From Erysipelotrichaceae bacterium (GTDB lineage: Bacteria > Bacillota_I > Bacilli_A > Erysipelotrichales > Erysipelotrichaceae), in contig JAIKXJ010000043.1 in assembly GCA_024684175.1 (NCBI GenBank), forward strand, positions 1 to 27,542: 27,542 nucleotides of DNA. The letters are read 5' to 3'. The notes beneath the pieces are model-generated. The model was not told the origin of the DNA. It was given only the letters and a program-made list of their open reading frames with translations, and searched no databases. The stretch's first letter is position 1. Every line of letters begins with the position of its first letter. Shown one piece after another: positions 1 to 6,602 of the stretch. Position numbers and translations under genes: made by a program.

Positions 1-44
1 TGACAGAGTCAAAGTCTGTTGCCTTACCACTTGGCTACATCCCA
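1..44 (-). tRNA. tRNA-Gln (anticodon TTG), partial
   Basis: The minus strand reads a tRNA 5' half starting TGGGATGTAGCC, with a D-arm (AGTGGTAAGGC) and an anticodon arm with stem ACAGA/TCTGT and loop CTTTGAC. The anticodon TTG reads glutamine codons. The window edge cuts it off just after the anticodon stem, so the T-arm and 3' end are not visible. Only 3 nt separate it from the upstream tRNA-Tyr, so the two are almost certainly cotranscribed in a tRNA cluster that continues beyond the left edge. Confidence 0.93.
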
Positions 45-47
45 AAG

Positions 48-132
48 TGGTGGAGAGGGGCAGATTCGAACTGTCGAACTCGTAGAGAGCTGATTTACAG
101 TCAGCCGCGTTTAGCCACTTCGCTACCTCTCC
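48..132 (-). tRNA. tRNA-Tyr (anticodon GTA)
   Basis: On the minus strand a complete class II tRNA begins GGAGAGGTAGCGAAGTGG. The anticodon stem is GCTGA/TCAGC with loop CTGTAAA, so the anticodon is GTA (tyrosine). It has the long variable arm expected of bacterial tRNA-Tyr, a T-loop containing TTCGAAT, an acceptor stem GGAGAGG/CCTCTCC and a genomically encoded CCA (positions 48-50). A weak promoter (TTCACA, 17 nt, TATTAG on the minus strand) lies just upstream. Confidence 0.96.
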
Positions 133-243
133 ACAGGCTAATAACTACGCTCACCCAACTTGTGAACGCTTAGAAATAATAACATAAAAAACGGGTTTGT
201 GCAATAGCTCTCCCACCAGTTTTTTCAATGAGGGAAGACATAG

Positions 244-264
244 AAAAAATGAGCTTTCGCTCAT
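244..264 (-). terminator. Intrinsic terminator of the rpiB-SIS operon
   Basis: On the minus strand a 6-bp stem ATGAGC/GCTCAT with a GAAA tetraloop is followed by a run of six T. The stem overlaps the stop codon of the SIS-domain gene, so transcription ends right at the end of the coding region. The roughly 110 bp between here and tRNA-Tyr hold only the presumed tRNA promoter. Confidence 0.8.
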
Positions 265-1376
265 TCGATCTTCTGTAAGTCCAGATAGAGGCCTTCCCTT
301 GACTTGGATGCGACCTTGTTGGCCCGTTTGAATGCTTTGACGCATTCCCTCGGTTCGAAATGATTGGTATGCATCGTCATCAGGTAAGAGAGGGTCTGAA
401 CGCAGGTCAGTTTGTATAAGACGGAAGTGTACTGACATGTGGTCTCGGGAAGCGAAAATCTTTTTTCTTCGGGGAAACGTTCATCATTGCTTAAGACGAA
501 GACCCTCGGTGAGATGTCCTGCAATGCCAGGGCGATGTCGATCATCCTGGAAGAGGAGGAAGCATCGGAATTGTCGATGACGATGAACAGATCTTCTTCG
601 CTGCTCGGATAGATCGGACCGTGCAGGAACTCTTCCGCTTCATAGGCAAAGGCATCGATGCAGGAAGTCTCCGCGATCTTCAGTGCTCCTTCGCTTGCCA
701 CACCGAACCCCGGTCCGGAAGACAAGAGGATGACGCGCTTTGGTGAAAGGAAGAGCGCCTTGTTGTTTTCAAAAACTTCTTCGGCCTTTTGCAGCATCAG
801 CGGTTGTATCTGCTGTGTCTTCTTCAGCTGCTGCTTAGCGTGAGCATATTTGTTTTCGCTGACGTTTCCCAAAACTGTTCCCAGTTCCAATGCGAAACAC
901 ATCAGGAAACAAGCCAGGGAGCTGACGCCTTTTGTTACGAAACCGACTTTTTCTTCCCCGACTTGCCAGTTGACTGTCAGATCGGCGATCTGTCTTGCAT
1001 CGCAGTCATCCCTTCCCGTCAGGCAGGCGACAGGATGTCCTTTTTCTTTTAAGGCATTGAGAGCTTCGAGCGTGTTGGTCGAACAACCGGATTGCGATAC
1101 GCCTAAGAAAAGTCCGTTTTTGATGAACGGCAGTTCGTGGTGAAGGAAAGAGAACGGCGTATGCAGCGCGACATCGATCCCCAGGATATGCTTCATGAAA
1201 TTTTTGGCTGTCAGACAGCCGTTATACGAGGAACCGGAGGCGATCAGGACGATCCCTTCACAGCTGTGCTTTTGATAAAAGGCGACCAGATCCTTAGTAT
1301 ATTCGTAAGAACGATCGATGATCCTCTCCAGGCATTCCGGTGTTTCTTTGATGTAGTCGAGCATTGTTTTTTCCAT
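261..1376 (-). CDS. SIS-domain sugar isomerase/deglycase (GlmS/FrlB/AgaS-like)
   Basis: A 371-residue protein with two tandem SIS (sugar isomerase) domains and no glutaminase domain. The first carries ASGSSYNG (about 46-53) and the phosphosugar-binding GVSQSGCSTNT (92-102). The second carries SSGPGFGVASEGALKIAE (219-236) followed by EEFLHGP (248-254), the signature shared by GlmS, FrlB and AgaS relatives. Such proteins isomerise or deaminate amino-sugar phosphates, or deglycate fructosamine-type phosphates, in the cytoplasm; the exact substrate cannot be read from sequence. The start is supported by an AGGAGG box 8 nt upstream. It lies 41 nt downstream of rpiB on the same strand and ends in an intrinsic terminator, so the two form a bicistronic sugar-phosphate operon. 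It is not GlmS itself, because the N-terminal amidotransferase half is absent. Confidence 0.85.
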   Translation of the reverse strand: MEKTMLDYIKETPECLERIIDRSYEYTKDLVAFYQKHSCEGIVLIASGSSYNGCLTAKNFMKHILGIDVALHTPFSFLHHELPFIKNGLFLGVSQSGCSTNTLEALNALKEKGHPVACLTGRDDCDARQIADLTVNWQVGEEKVGFVTKGVSSLACFLMCFALELGTVLGNVSENKYAHAKQQLKKTQQIQPLMLQKAEEVFENNKALFLSPKRVILLSSGPGFGVASEGALKIAETSCIDAFAYEAEEFLHGPIYPSSEEDLFIVIDNSDASSSSRMIDIALALQDISPRVFVLSNDERFPEEKRFSLPETTCQYTSVLYKLTCVQTLSYLMTMHTNHFEPRECVKAFKRANKVASKSREGLYLDLQKIE

Positions 1377-1417
1377 ATCTTTTCCTCCTATAAAAATGAG
1401 ACCGCAAAGGATCTCAT

Positions 1418-1858
1418 CTACTCTTCGATCTCGTGGATCATGGCGATACGTCTTTTATGCCGTTCTCCGTTGGAAAACGGTGTCGTCAGGAATGTATCGA
1501 CGATGTCATTGGCCAGCTCGGTGGATACGACACGGGCACCGAAACAGATGATGTTGGCGTCGTTATGTTCCCTGGTCAATCTGGCGGAAGTGGCTTCCGA
1601 GCAGCAGCAGGCACGGATGCCTTTGTGCTTGTTGCAGGCGATGGAGATACCTACGCCTGTGCCGCAGATGGCGATACCGAGATCGACTTCTTTGTTCTGT
1701 ATGGCTTTGGCCAGGACCGTCGCTGCCAGCGGATAGTCGTAGGATTGCGTAGAATCGGTACCGAAATTGACCACGTCATAGCCTTTTTCTTCAAGGTGCT
1801 TCAAGACGCTGTTCTTCAGATCGACAGCTGAATGATCGTTTGAAATTCCAATTTTCAT
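1418..1858 (-). CDS. rpiB: Ribose-5-phosphate isomerase B (RpiB/LacAB family)
   Basis: A 146-residue cytoplasmic enzyme expected to interconvert ribose 5-phosphate and ribulose 5-phosphate; related LacA/LacB act on galactose 6-phosphate and some members on allose 6-phosphate. Visible signatures are Asp8-His9 in the N-terminal strand, DYP (41-43), CGTGVG with the catalytic-base cysteine at 65, NKHKGIRA (76-83), and REHNDAN with the catalytic histidine at 98. The N-terminal motif reads SNDHSAVDLK where most RpiB have SDHAGYELK, so a related aldose-6-phosphate isomerase is possible. A GAGG box precedes the ATG. The promoter is probably the extended -10 TGTTATTAT at 1876-1884 (minus strand), back to back with the scpA promoter. 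It may receive ribose 5-phosphate released by the nucleoside genes further along the window. Confidence 0.88.
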   Translation of the reverse strand: MKIGISNDHSAVDLKNSVLKHLEEKGYDVVNFGTDSTQSYDYPLAATVLAKAIQNKEVDLGIAICGTGVGISIACNKHKGIRACCCSEATSARLTREHNDANIICFGARVVSTELANDIVDTFLTTPFSNGERHKRRIAMIHEIEE

Positions 1859-1875
1859 AGTGTAACCTCAAGTCA

Positions 1876-1884
1876 ATAATAACA
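1876..1884 (-). promoter_or_regulatory. Extended -10 promoter of rpiB
   Basis: The minus strand reads TGTTATTAT, an extended -10 element (TG-n-TATTAT). Initiation about 7 nt downstream would give a leader of only about 11 nt that still contains the GAGG ribosome binding site of rpiB. No good -35 hexamer is visible. Confidence 0.5.
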
Positions 1885-1892
1885 TATTTTGA

Positions 1893-1901
1893 TGCTATAA
1901 T
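1893..1901 (+). promoter_or_regulatory. Extended -10 promoter of scpAB, implying a leaderless scpA mRNA
   Basis: TGCTATAAT is a perfect extended -10 box. It ends 7 nt before the ATG at 1909, which is the normal distance to a transcription start. The mRNA would therefore begin at or next to the start codon with no room for a ribosome binding site. It lies 8 bp from the divergent rpiB -10 box. Confidence 0.65.
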
Positions 1902-1908
1902 GATGTGT

Positions 1909-2640
1909 ATGGGTTTTGAGGTCGAAACATTGAAATTCGAAGGTCCGCTGGATCTGATGCTGCACCTGATCCATGAGCAGCAGCTGGATATTTTTGATCT
2001 GGATATGTCGGTTTTGACGCAGCAGTACATCGAGTATCTGCATGCGATGGAAGAACTGCATTTGGAGATCGAGAGCGAATATCTGGTCGAACTGGCGACC
2101 TTGATCGAATACAAGTCGAAGAAACTGCTTCCGAAGAAGGAAAACGAAGAGGAAGAAGACCTCGAAGATCCGAAAGACAAACTGGTCAGAAGGCTTCTGG
2201 AATATCAGAAGTACAAGGAAGTGTCACAGACCTTGTACGATTCTTTCGTGGAACGGCAGGATCAGCTTTCCAAACCGGTCTCTTTTGATGAAGTGGTCAA
2301 ACAGTCCAACGAGAATGATCTCAAGGTCGAAGGCGATCCTTACGATCTGCTCAAGGCGATGAACAAGGTCTTGCGCAGACTGCAGCTTTCCCGGCCTTTG
2401 GACATCAAATTCACCCAGAAAGAGCTATCTCCGGAAGACAGGATCCTGCAGATCAAGGCGAGACTCAGAGATCTGCCGGAGACGTTCAGCTTCGAAACGC
2501 TGATACAGGATTGCGACAACATCCACGAGTATGTCATCACGTTCATCGCCATCCTGGATATGGCGAAGGATCACTATCTGACGTTCAGTGTCGATGACAA
2601 GGAAAACATTTGGTTCTCAAGAGGCAGCAACAATGAATGA
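1909..2640 (+). CDS. scpA: Segregation and condensation protein A (kleisin)
   Basis: A 243-residue kleisin subunit of the SMC-ScpAB condensin, which compacts and segregates the chromosome on the nucleoid. It opens with the family signature KFEGPLDLMLHLI, and has the N-terminal helices that contact the SMC neck, an acidic central linker (KKENEEEEDLEDPKDK), and a C-terminal winged-helix region (about 165-235) that binds the SMC head. Two in-frame ATGs lie upstream at 1900 and 1903, but the first overlaps the -10 box. ATG 1909 is 7 nt past that box and gives the usual N-terminus, so I chose it, with a probably leaderless mRNA. There is no Shine-Dalgarno in front of any of the three. It overlaps scpB by 8 bp, the usual operon. 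Confidence 0.93.
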   Translation: MGFEVETLKFEGPLDLMLHLIHEQQLDIFDLDMSVLTQQYIEYLHAMEELHLEIESEYLVELATLIEYKSKKLLPKKENEEEEDLEDPKDKLVRRLLEYQKYKEVSQTLYDSFVERQDQLSKPVSFDEVVKQSNENDLKVEGDPYDLLKAMNKVLRRLQLSRPLDIKFTQKELSPEDRILQIKARLRDLPETFSFETLIQDCDNIHEYVITFIAILDMAKDHYLTFSVDDKENIWFSRGSNNE

Positions 2641-3337
2641 AGAAATGATCAACGAAACAGAAAACGAAGAACAGTTTGAAGAAGAGACGATGATCTCAAA
2701 AGATGAAGATACGAAAAAAGATCCTTCTTCTCAAGAAGAGAGCGTTCCGCAGGAAGAACAGGATGTTTTTTCTCATGCGGAAAACGTGAAACAGCCTGAC
2801 AATCTCGAGGCGATCGCGGAAGGTCTCTTATATATCGTCGGCGAAGACGGGGCAAAGCTCGAGCAGCTGGCCGCTTCGCTCCACACTTCTTTAGAAGATA
2901 CCAGGATCATCCTTGAAAACATCCGGCAGAAATATGCCAGCGAACTTTTCGGCATCGAGCTGGTCTGCTACGGTTCGGTCTATAAGTTCATTTCCAAAAA
3001 GGCAGTCTTTCCTTATGCACAGGAGCTTTTCGGCGCATCCAAGCAGAGCACGCTTTCGCAAGCTGCACTGGAGACTTTGGCGATCATTGCCTACAAGCAG
3101 CCGATCACCAGAGTTGAGATCGAAGAACTGCGCGGCGTCAGTGCCGATGTCATGTTAAGAAAACTGCAGGCACGAAACCTGATCAGGGAAGCCGGCCGTT
3201 CCGAAGCAGTCGGCAGACCGATCTTATATGAAGTCACCGAAGAATTCATGGATTCCTTCAAGCTGTATACGCTCAAGGAGCTTCCCGATCTTCCCGAATA
3301 TAACAAGGAAGGTGATTCGGACAATCTGTTTGAATAA
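2633..3337 (+). CDS. scpB: Segregation and condensation protein B
   Basis: A 234-residue partner of ScpA and SMC in bacterial condensin. The conserved part starts at about residue 57 (NLEAIAEGLLYIVGEDGAKL) and contains the two winged-helix domains, including the typical SQAALETLAIIAYKQPITR and RGVSADVMLRKL. The roughly 55 residues before it are unusual: a very acidic, low-complexity tail rich in Glu, Asp, Gln and Ser, probably disordered. Family members are usually about 180-200 residues and start near the conserved block. The chosen ATG at 2633 overlaps the scpA stop and follows a GAGG box; an in-frame ATG at 2588 lies deep inside scpA. It ends in a bidirectional terminator shared with the convergent DUF523 gene. 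Confidence 0.93.
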   Translation: MNEEMINETENEEQFEEETMISKDEDTKKDPSSQEESVPQEEQDVFSHAENVKQPDNLEAIAEGLLYIVGEDGAKLEQLAASLHTSLEDTRIILENIRQKYASELFGIELVCYGSVYKFISKKAVFPYAQELFGASKQSTLSQAALETLAIIAYKQPITRVEIEELRGVSADVMLRKLQARNLIREAGRSEAVGRPILYEVTEEFMDSFKLYTLKELPDLPEYNKEGDSDNLFE

Positions 3338-3340
3338 GAA

Positions 3341-3364
3341 AAAGAACTCAGCCGAGTTCTTTTC
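3341..3364. terminator. Bidirectional terminator between scpB and the DUF523 gene
   Basis: A 9-bp stem AAAGAACTC/GAGTTCTTT with an AGCC loop has T runs on both strands (TTTT on plus, TTTTT on minus). It serves both convergent genes and overlaps the end of the DUF523 coding region. Confidence 0.8.
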
Positions 3365-3782
3365 TGATGGAGTTCTTGTCTTCTTCAGTATAGACTTTGA
3401 TGCCTTTCTCCAGACAAAGCTTTGCGAAGATGCCGTTTCCTTCGATGAGTTTCCCGGAAAAGGAACCGTCATAGATCTTTCCTTTGCCGCAGGAAGGGGA
3501 CTTCTGTTTGAGTATGAGCAGATCGCAGTTTTCGATCTTTGCGAATTCCGCCAAAGATCCCTGAATCAGTTTTTCCGTCACATCGGCAAAAGAAGATGTC
3601 AGGACCCTGTCATCTTTGATCTCGAGAGCTTCGTGAGGTATGGAAAAACCGGCAGAGAGTTCCGGACAGACCTCGATGAGTTCGTGCCCCTCAAGGAGCT
3701 TCAGCAGTTCTTTATCTTTCTTGTCAGACCCGTCATAGCGGACTTTCTTCCCGCAAAGACAGGCGGAGATGCCAATTTTCAT
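3348..3782 (-). CDS. DUF523 family cysteine-motif protein
   Basis: A 144-residue small cytoplasmic protein of the DUF523 family, whose biochemical role is not established. Conserved features are an N-terminal SACLCG (6-11) followed by VRYDG, a CPE motif (39-41), and SPSCG (95-99). These clustered cysteines suggest metal or Fe-S binding or a redox function, which is inference from residues only. The start at 3782 was chosen because it gives the family N-terminus MKIGISACLCG; an in-frame ATG 22 codons upstream would run through the promoter region and the divergent mrp leader. A TACAAT -10 box ends 6 nt before the ATG on the minus strand, and no Shine-Dalgarno is present, so the transcript is probably leaderless. 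Confidence 0.85.
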   Translation of the reverse strand: MKIGISACLCGKKVRYDGSDKKDKELLKLLEGHELIEVCPELSAGFSIPHEALEIKDDRVLTSSFADVTEKLIQGSLAEFAKIENCDLLILKQKSPSCGKGKIYDGSFSGKLIEGNGIFAKLCLEKGIKVYTEEDKNSIRKELG

Positions 3783-3788
3783 ACATCC

Positions 3789-3794
3789 ATTGTA
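3789..3794 (-). promoter_or_regulatory. -10 box of the DUF523 gene (leaderless arrangement)
   Basis: The minus strand reads TACAAT followed by exactly 6 nt (GGATGT) and then the ATG. Initiation at the normal distance would start the transcript on the start codon. It lies head to head with the mrp promoter, with 5 bp between them. Confidence 0.55.
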
Positions 3795-3799
3795 TCGTA

Positions 3800-3808
3800 T
3801 GATATTAT
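3800..3808 (+). promoter_or_regulatory. Extended -10 promoter of mrp
   Basis: TGATATTAT is an extended -10 element 22 nt before the mrp start codon. It leaves room for the strong AAGGAGG ribosome binding site at 3814-3820. Confidence 0.6.
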
Positions 3809-3830
3809 ATTTGAAGGAGGTTATTGGAAT

Positions 3831-4640
3831 ATGTCTGAATGCAATCATGACTGCAGCAGCTGCGGACAGGACTGTGCTTCAAGAGCACCGCAGCCTGTCG
3901 TTCCTACTGCAGATACAAAAATAAAAAAGATCATCGGCGTCCTGTCAGGCAAAGGCGGCGTCGGCAAATCGATGGTCTCATCCTTGCTGGCGGTCGAACT
4001 GGCGCAGCAGGGCTACAGTGTCGGTATCATGGATGCCGATATCACCGGTCCTTCCATCCCGAAGATGTTCGGTCTGCATCAGCAGCTCTACGGGGATGAA
4101 GAGGGGATCTTCCCGGCTGTTTCGACTTTGGGCATCAAGGTCGTTTCCATCAATATGATGCTGGAAAACGAAGACGATGCGGTCCTTTGGAGAGGTCCGA
4201 TCCTCGGCGGTCTGATCAAACAGTTCTATACGGAAGTCCATTGGGGCGAACTCGATTATCTTCTGATCGACATGCCTCCCGGAACATCCGATGTAGCGAT
4301 CTCCGTCATCCAGCAGATCCCGGTCGATCAGTTCGTCATGGTCACGACGCCTTCGAAGCTCGTCTCCATGGTCGTCGGCAAAGCCATCAATATGGCCAAA
4401 CAGGTCAACAAGCCGATCGTCGGTCTGGTCGAGAATATGGCTTATGTCAAATGTGATGCATGCGGTCACGAGATCCAGATCTACAAGAATGATGAGACGG
4501 CTTCCACCGCTGAAAAATACGGTCTCGAAGTCCTCGCCAAGCTTCCGATCGATCCCGAACTGGCAAACGATGCCGATGAGGGCTGCATCGAATCGTATAA
4601 CGGCGACGTATTGAAAGATCTCGTCGAAAAACTGAAGTAA
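3831..4640 (+). CDS. mrp: Mrp/NBP35 family Fe-S carrier P-loop ATPase (ApbC-like)
   Basis: A 269-residue cytoplasmic P-loop ATPase of the Mrp/NBP35 (ApbC) family, which binds and delivers Fe-S clusters to apoproteins. The N-terminus has four cysteines (4, 8, 11, 15), an extra cluster motif recalling Nbp35. The deviant Walker A SGKGGVGKS is at 39-47, the DADITGPSIP switch segment follows, then LIDMPPGTSD. The C-terminal CDAC (208-211) is the dimer-bridging Fe-S site. The start follows AAGGAGG by 10 nt. The reading frame stays open about 200 codons upstream, but that stretch is antisense to the DUF523 gene and crosses the promoter. It is monocistronic and ends in a strong terminator. It may help mature the Fe-S proteins encoded later in the window, which is inference. 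Confidence 0.92.
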   Translation: MSECNHDCSSCGQDCASRAPQPVVPTADTKIKKIIGVLSGKGGVGKSMVSSLLAVELAQQGYSVGIMDADITGPSIPKMFGLHQQLYGDEEGIFPAVSTLGIKVVSINMMLENEDDAVLWRGPILGGLIKQFYTEVHWGELDYLLIDMPPGTSDVAISVIQQIPVDQFVMVTTPSKLVSMVVGKAINMAKQVNKPIVGLVENMAYVKCDACGHEIQIYKNDETASTAEKYGLEVLAKLPIDPELANDADEGCIESYNGDVLKDLVEKLK

Positions 4641-4662
4641 GGTCTGAAGACCTTACTTTTTT
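4635..4662 (+). terminator. Intrinsic terminator of mrp
   Basis: A 10-bp perfect stem AAGTAAGGTC/GACCTTACTT with a TGAA loop is followed by a run of T. It begins at the mrp stop codon. Confidence 0.88.
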
Positions 4663-4671
4663 ATACAGTAT

Positions 4672-4703
4672 AAAAAAAACACCGTTATAGAAACGGTGTT
4701 TTC
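4672..4703 (-). terminator. Intrinsic terminator of tRNA-Trp
   Basis: On the minus strand a 9-bp stem AACACCGTT/AACGGTGTT is followed by a long T run directly downstream of the tRNA-Trp 3' end. The plus strand also shows TTTTCGTTTT after the stem, so it may be a weak backstop for mrp transcription too. Confidence 0.85.
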
Positions 4704-4712
4704 GTTTTCAAA

Positions 4713-4786
4713 TGGCAGGGGAGGTAGGGGTTGAACCCACACCAACGGTTTTGGAGACCGGTATACTACCGCTATACTACTCCCCT
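4713..4786 (-). tRNA. tRNA-Trp (anticodon CCA)
   Basis: The minus strand gives a complete tRNA: acceptor AGGGGAG/CTCCCCT, discriminator G, encoded CCA, anticodon loop CTCCAAA (anticodon CCA, tryptophan) and T-loop TTCAACC. My fold leaves a C-T (C-U in RNA) mismatch at the outermost pair of the anticodon stem (positions 27 and 43), while the other four pairs are good. It stands alone with its own terminator. A plausible promoter (TTGCGA, then a TATAAA-like -10) lies upstream at about 4800-4830, divergent from the GNAT gene. Confidence 0.95.
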
Positions 4787-4831
4787 ATGCGCTTATTTAT
4801 TTTATATTAAAGCACGGTTTTTCGCAAGGTA

Positions 4832-4837
4832 TATAAT
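4832..4837 (+). promoter_or_regulatory. -10 box of the GNAT-glycosyltransferase operon (leaderless arrangement)
   Basis: A consensus TATAAT is followed by exactly 6 nt (TAAGGT) and the ATG at 4844. A transcript started at the usual distance would begin at the start codon. The AAGG immediately before the ATG is too close to act as a ribosome binding site. Confidence 0.6.
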
Positions 4838-4843
4838 TAAGGT

Positions 4844-5374
4844 ATGGATAGTTTTTTGTTAAGCAGGATAGAGCCGTCGTATTATGCTTCGATCGCTGAT
4901 TACAAAAAAGAAATGAAAGATAATCACGATGAATTCGACGGCTGCTCGTCTTTGGAAAAATACGATGACATTGAAAAATGGCATTTGAATGTCATGCTTT
5001 TTGAACGGAGAGAGACCCTGCCTCCGGGTTATTCGATCGGCTTTGAATATGTCTATCTGCATGATGATGAAGTCGTGGGCATGATCAATGTGAGACCTTT
5101 TGCCCTGGAACATATCTATCTGAAGCGTTTCGGCGGTCACATCGGTTATTCGGTCAAGCCGTCCTGGCGAAGAAAAGGCGTGGGATCCCACATGCTTCAC
5201 GACATGCTGCGGGTATGCAAAGAGACCTATCATCTGAACAAAGTGCTGATCACTTGCAACGAAGACAATGAGGGTTCAAGAAGAGTTATAATGAACAACG
5301 GCGGCAGGCTGGAAGGAAAGATCCTGTATCCGCCGGAAGATAAAATGATCGAAAGGTATTGGATAAGCTTATGA
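4844..5374 (+). CDS. GNAT family N-acetyltransferase
   Basis: A 176-residue GNAT acyltransferase that should move an acetyl group from acetyl-CoA to an amine; the acceptor cannot be inferred. The core is clear: a beta strand with VVGMINVRPF (about 84-93), GGHIGYSVKPSWRRKGVG (about 103-120), which includes the R-R-K-G-V-G acetyl-CoA pyrophosphate loop, then NKVLITCNEDNEGSRRVIMNNGG, the typical motif B with Asn residues. The N-terminal 80 residues are helical and more variable. The coding region ends in an ATGA overlap with the downstream glycosyltransferase, so the two are translationally coupled and may act in one pathway. Its -10 box sits 6 nt before the ATG with no ribosome binding site. 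Confidence 0.88.
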   Translation: MDSFLLSRIEPSYYASIADYKKEMKDNHDEFDGCSSLEKYDDIEKWHLNVMLFERRETLPPGYSIGFEYVYLHDDEVVGMINVRPFALEHIYLKRFGGHIGYSVKPSWRRKGVGSHMLHDMLRVCKETYHLNKVLITCNEDNEGSRRVIMNNGGRLEGKILYPPEDKMIERYWISL

Positions 5375-6525
5375 AGATAGCAGAATTTTCGGATTCCTTT
5401 CTGCCGATCATCGACGGTGTCGGCAGAGTCGTCTATAACTATTGCGATACGATCGCAAGGAAAGGCCATGAATGTACGGCCGTCGTGCCGATGGATGATT
5501 TCGGCTACAGGGGCTCTTATCCTTTTGAGATCCTGGATTACTATTCCCGCAGCATTCCTTTGATGTCCAAATATGACGCAGGACTGCCGATGATCGACAT
5601 CCATTACAATGCGAGACTGAAGATGAAAGATTTCGATATCGCGCATGTGCACACGCCGTTCATCGCCGGTACAGAGGGCATCCGTTATGCCAGAGAACAT
5701 AAGATCCCTCTGGTCGGGACCTTCCATTCCAAGTACTATGACGACTTCCTTCAGCTCACCGGTTCAAGACATTTGGCCGGTTTCGGAACGGATATCATCG
5801 TCAAATTCTATGAACAGTGTGATGAGGTCTGGGCAGTTTCGGAGAATTCCGCCAGGACGCTCAACGAATACGGCTATAAGGGAAAAGTGGAGGTCATGCC
5901 CAACGGCATGATCATCAAGGAACTGAGCCTTGAATGGATGGATCTGGCGAAGCAGCATTTCGGTATCGACGATGATCCCTGTCTTTTGTTCGTCGGCCAG
6001 ATGAACTGGAAAAAGAACATCCTGAAGATCCTGGAAGCCTGCGGAAAGCTGAAAAAAGAAGGTGTCCATTTCAATCTGATCATGGCGGGCAAAGGTCCGC
6101 ACGAAGAAGAGATCAAGGCCAAGATCAGGGAACTCGGTTTTGAAGAAGACGCCTACATCGTCGGTCACATCCTGAGGGAGGACCTGCTGACGGGACTGTA
6201 TATGCTGGCGGATCTGTTTGTCTTCCCATCGCTTTATGACAACGGGCCGATGGTCGTCAGGGAAGCGGCCAATGCCGGCACGCCTTCGATCGTCGTGAGA
6301 GGTTCTTCGGCTGCCGAGGGGATCGACGACATGGTCAACGGTTTCTATTGTGAAGACGATGCAAGCAGCATCGCCGAGGTCATAAAGAAGGCTTTTGAAG
6401 ACCGTGAGCGCACCGCTTCGATCGGTATCCAGGCCAAGGAGACGATCCCGGTCGCCTGGGATGATCTGATCGATGACGTCCTGGATCGCTATCAGTATCT
6501 GATCGAAAGGCACAGACAAGGATGA
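5371..6525 (+). CDS. Glycosyltransferase family 4
   Basis: A 384-residue retaining GT-B fold glycosyltransferase. The N-terminal domain starts MKIAEFSDSFLPIIDGVGRVV, the glycine-rich acceptor loop, and contains HVHTPF (about 93-98) and GTFHSKYYDDF. The C-terminal nucleotide-sugar domain has LLFVGQMNWKKN, IMAGKGPHEEEI and FPSLYDNGPMVVREAANAG. In that last motif the usual E-x7-E is D-x7-E. Close relatives include glycolipid synthases such as monoglucosyldiacylglycerol synthase and other cytoplasmic-face lipid glycosyltransferases; the acceptor is not determinable here. No membrane segment is present. ATG 5371 overlaps the GNAT stop (ATGA); an in-frame TTG at 5359 is a weaker alternative. It ends in an intrinsic terminator. 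Confidence 0.88.
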   Translation: MKIAEFSDSFLPIIDGVGRVVYNYCDTIARKGHECTAVVPMDDFGYRGSYPFEILDYYSRSIPLMSKYDAGLPMIDIHYNARLKMKDFDIAHVHTPFIAGTEGIRYAREHKIPLVGTFHSKYYDDFLQLTGSRHLAGFGTDIIVKFYEQCDEVWAVSENSARTLNEYGYKGKVEVMPNGMIIKELSLEWMDLAKQHFGIDDDPCLLFVGQMNWKKNILKILEACGKLKKEGVHFNLIMAGKGPHEEEIKAKIRELGFEEDAYIVGHILREDLLTGLYMLADLFVFPSLYDNGPMVVREAANAGTPSIVVRGSSAAEGIDDMVNGFYCEDDASSIAEVIKKAFEDRERTASIGIQAKETIPVAWDDLIDDVLDRYQYLIERHRQG

Positions 6526-6529
6526 GGAA

Positions 6530-6556
6530 GGCAAGGCGATAAGCCTTGTCTTTTTT
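6530..6556 (+). terminator. Intrinsic terminator after the glycosyltransferase
   Basis: The stem GGCAAGGC/GCCTTGTC (one G-T pair) with a short loop is followed by six T. The ABC transporter promoter starts 3 nt beyond it. Confidence 0.85.
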
Positions 6557-6558
6557 AA

Positions 6559-6567
6559 TGATATGAT
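6559..6567 (+). promoter_or_regulatory. Extended -10 promoter of the ABC transporter operon
   Basis: TGATATGAT is an extended -10 element placed directly behind the upstream terminator. It is followed by a CGGAGG ribosome binding site 7 nt before the ATG at 6603. Confidence 0.5.
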
Positions 6568-6602
6568 ATTACTGATGATCACAATTGATCGGAGGCATTA
6601 TC

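Noticed and set aside
261..1376. Glucosamine-6-phosphate synthase (GlmS)
   Set aside because: The N-terminal glutaminase domain is absent, so the protein is only a SIS-domain relative.
3228..3830. A 201-codon N-terminal extension of the Mrp-like ATPase
   Set aside because: It is antisense to the DUF523 gene, crosses both promoters and has no family similarity. A strong AAGGAGG marks the start at 3831.
4713..4786. tRNA-Trp as a degenerate or pseudo-tRNA because of the mismatch at positions 27 and 43
   Set aside because: All other stems pair, CCA is encoded and a dedicated terminator follows. One terminal mismatch in the anticodon stem is tolerable.
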